Under the pieces are notes generated by a model, which was not told where the DNA came from, ran no database searches, and worked only from the letters and a program-made list of their open reading frames with translations. This document shows, one piece after another, positions 21,480 to 21,645 of a stretch of 21,645 nt of DNA. The translations under genes and the position numbers were made by a program. The stretch's first letter is position 1. The number at the start of each line of letters is the position of its first letter. Origin of the DNA: an uncultured Akkermansia sp. (GTDB lineage Bacteria; Verrucomicrobiota; Verrucomicrobiia; Verrucomicrobiales; Akkermansiaceae); contig CAJGCZ010000039.1 of assembly GCA_904501975.1 (NCBI GenBank), positions 1 through 21,645 of the forward strand, in the 5' to 3' direction.

Positions 21480-21645
21480 CGGCGAGGGGCGGAATAGGGT
21501 AGCACGGCGGTGGAGCTGCGCAGCAGCGTAACCCCGGGAAAGAGGAAATATATATTGGAACCCCGTTAGGGGTGGCATAATGCGAGGCTTCAATATTTAC
21601 TCATGTTTTCCTTGCAATACCATAGATAATAAACGAACTACAACA

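Overview
This window looks like chromosomal DNA from a Gram-negative bacterium. The evidence is exported proteins with type I or lipoprotein signals, PBP1C coupled to an alpha-2-macroglobulin, and a moderately GC-rich coding style. Genes often lack a clear Shine-Dalgarno sequence, promoters resemble TTGACA/TATAAT, and there is a GYF_2-domain membrane protein and ankyrin envelope proteins. Together these are compatible with a Verrucomicrobiota/PVC-type gut or environmental bacterium. That placement is an inference from gene style; no marker gene here settles it.

Layout. Bases 1-375 are non-coding: part of a dispersed repeat, then a MITE-like element with 33-bp terminal inverted repeats. A minus-strand pair follows, a MATE transporter then the RdgB/HAM1 nucleotide-sanitising enzyme, driven by a strong promoter that would give a leaderless or nearly leaderless mRNA. 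Next come an exported thioredoxin-fold protein (+), an unrecognised two-TM protein (-), and a plus-strand group starting from a near-consensus promoter: an ankyrin lipoprotein, an acyl-ACP thioesterase and a small coupled ORF. These converge on a stand-alone SpoT/MESH1-like HD hydrolase (-). A tRNA-Gln(CUG) with promoter and terminator (-) and a cluster of palindromic repeats separate this from a DedA membrane protein and a TM-anchored Pro/Glu-rich ankyrin protein.

The largest block (9172-17402, minus) is a two-gene operon with overlapping TAATG: a 2003-residue alpha-2-macroglobulin with an intact thioester motif, then PBP1C. By analogy with other bacteria they form a periplasmic protease-trapping and peptidoglycan-repair pair.

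The most unusual stretch is about 17.5-18.8 kb, between the macroglobulin and lpdA, where a quick annotation would show nothing. It is a tandem array of roughly 240-275-bp units. Each unit has a minus-strand ORF for a 49-51-residue protein with one C-terminal TM helix. Convergent to it are plus-strand pieces of another gene, and in three units the two stop codons share one TAA-type overlap. The three 49-residue proteins have identical length, an almost constant membrane half and a variable basic head. The plus-strand pieces show synonymous-type divergence, so both strands look as if they are or were coding. An undescribed small-protein array, possibly a type I toxin-antitoxin-like or immunity array, fits, but its function is not shown by the sequence.

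The window ends with dihydrolipoamide dehydrogenase, a GYF_2 membrane protein, a TRIC/YicG-type channel protein, and a second, inverted copy of the dispersed repeat seen at the left end.
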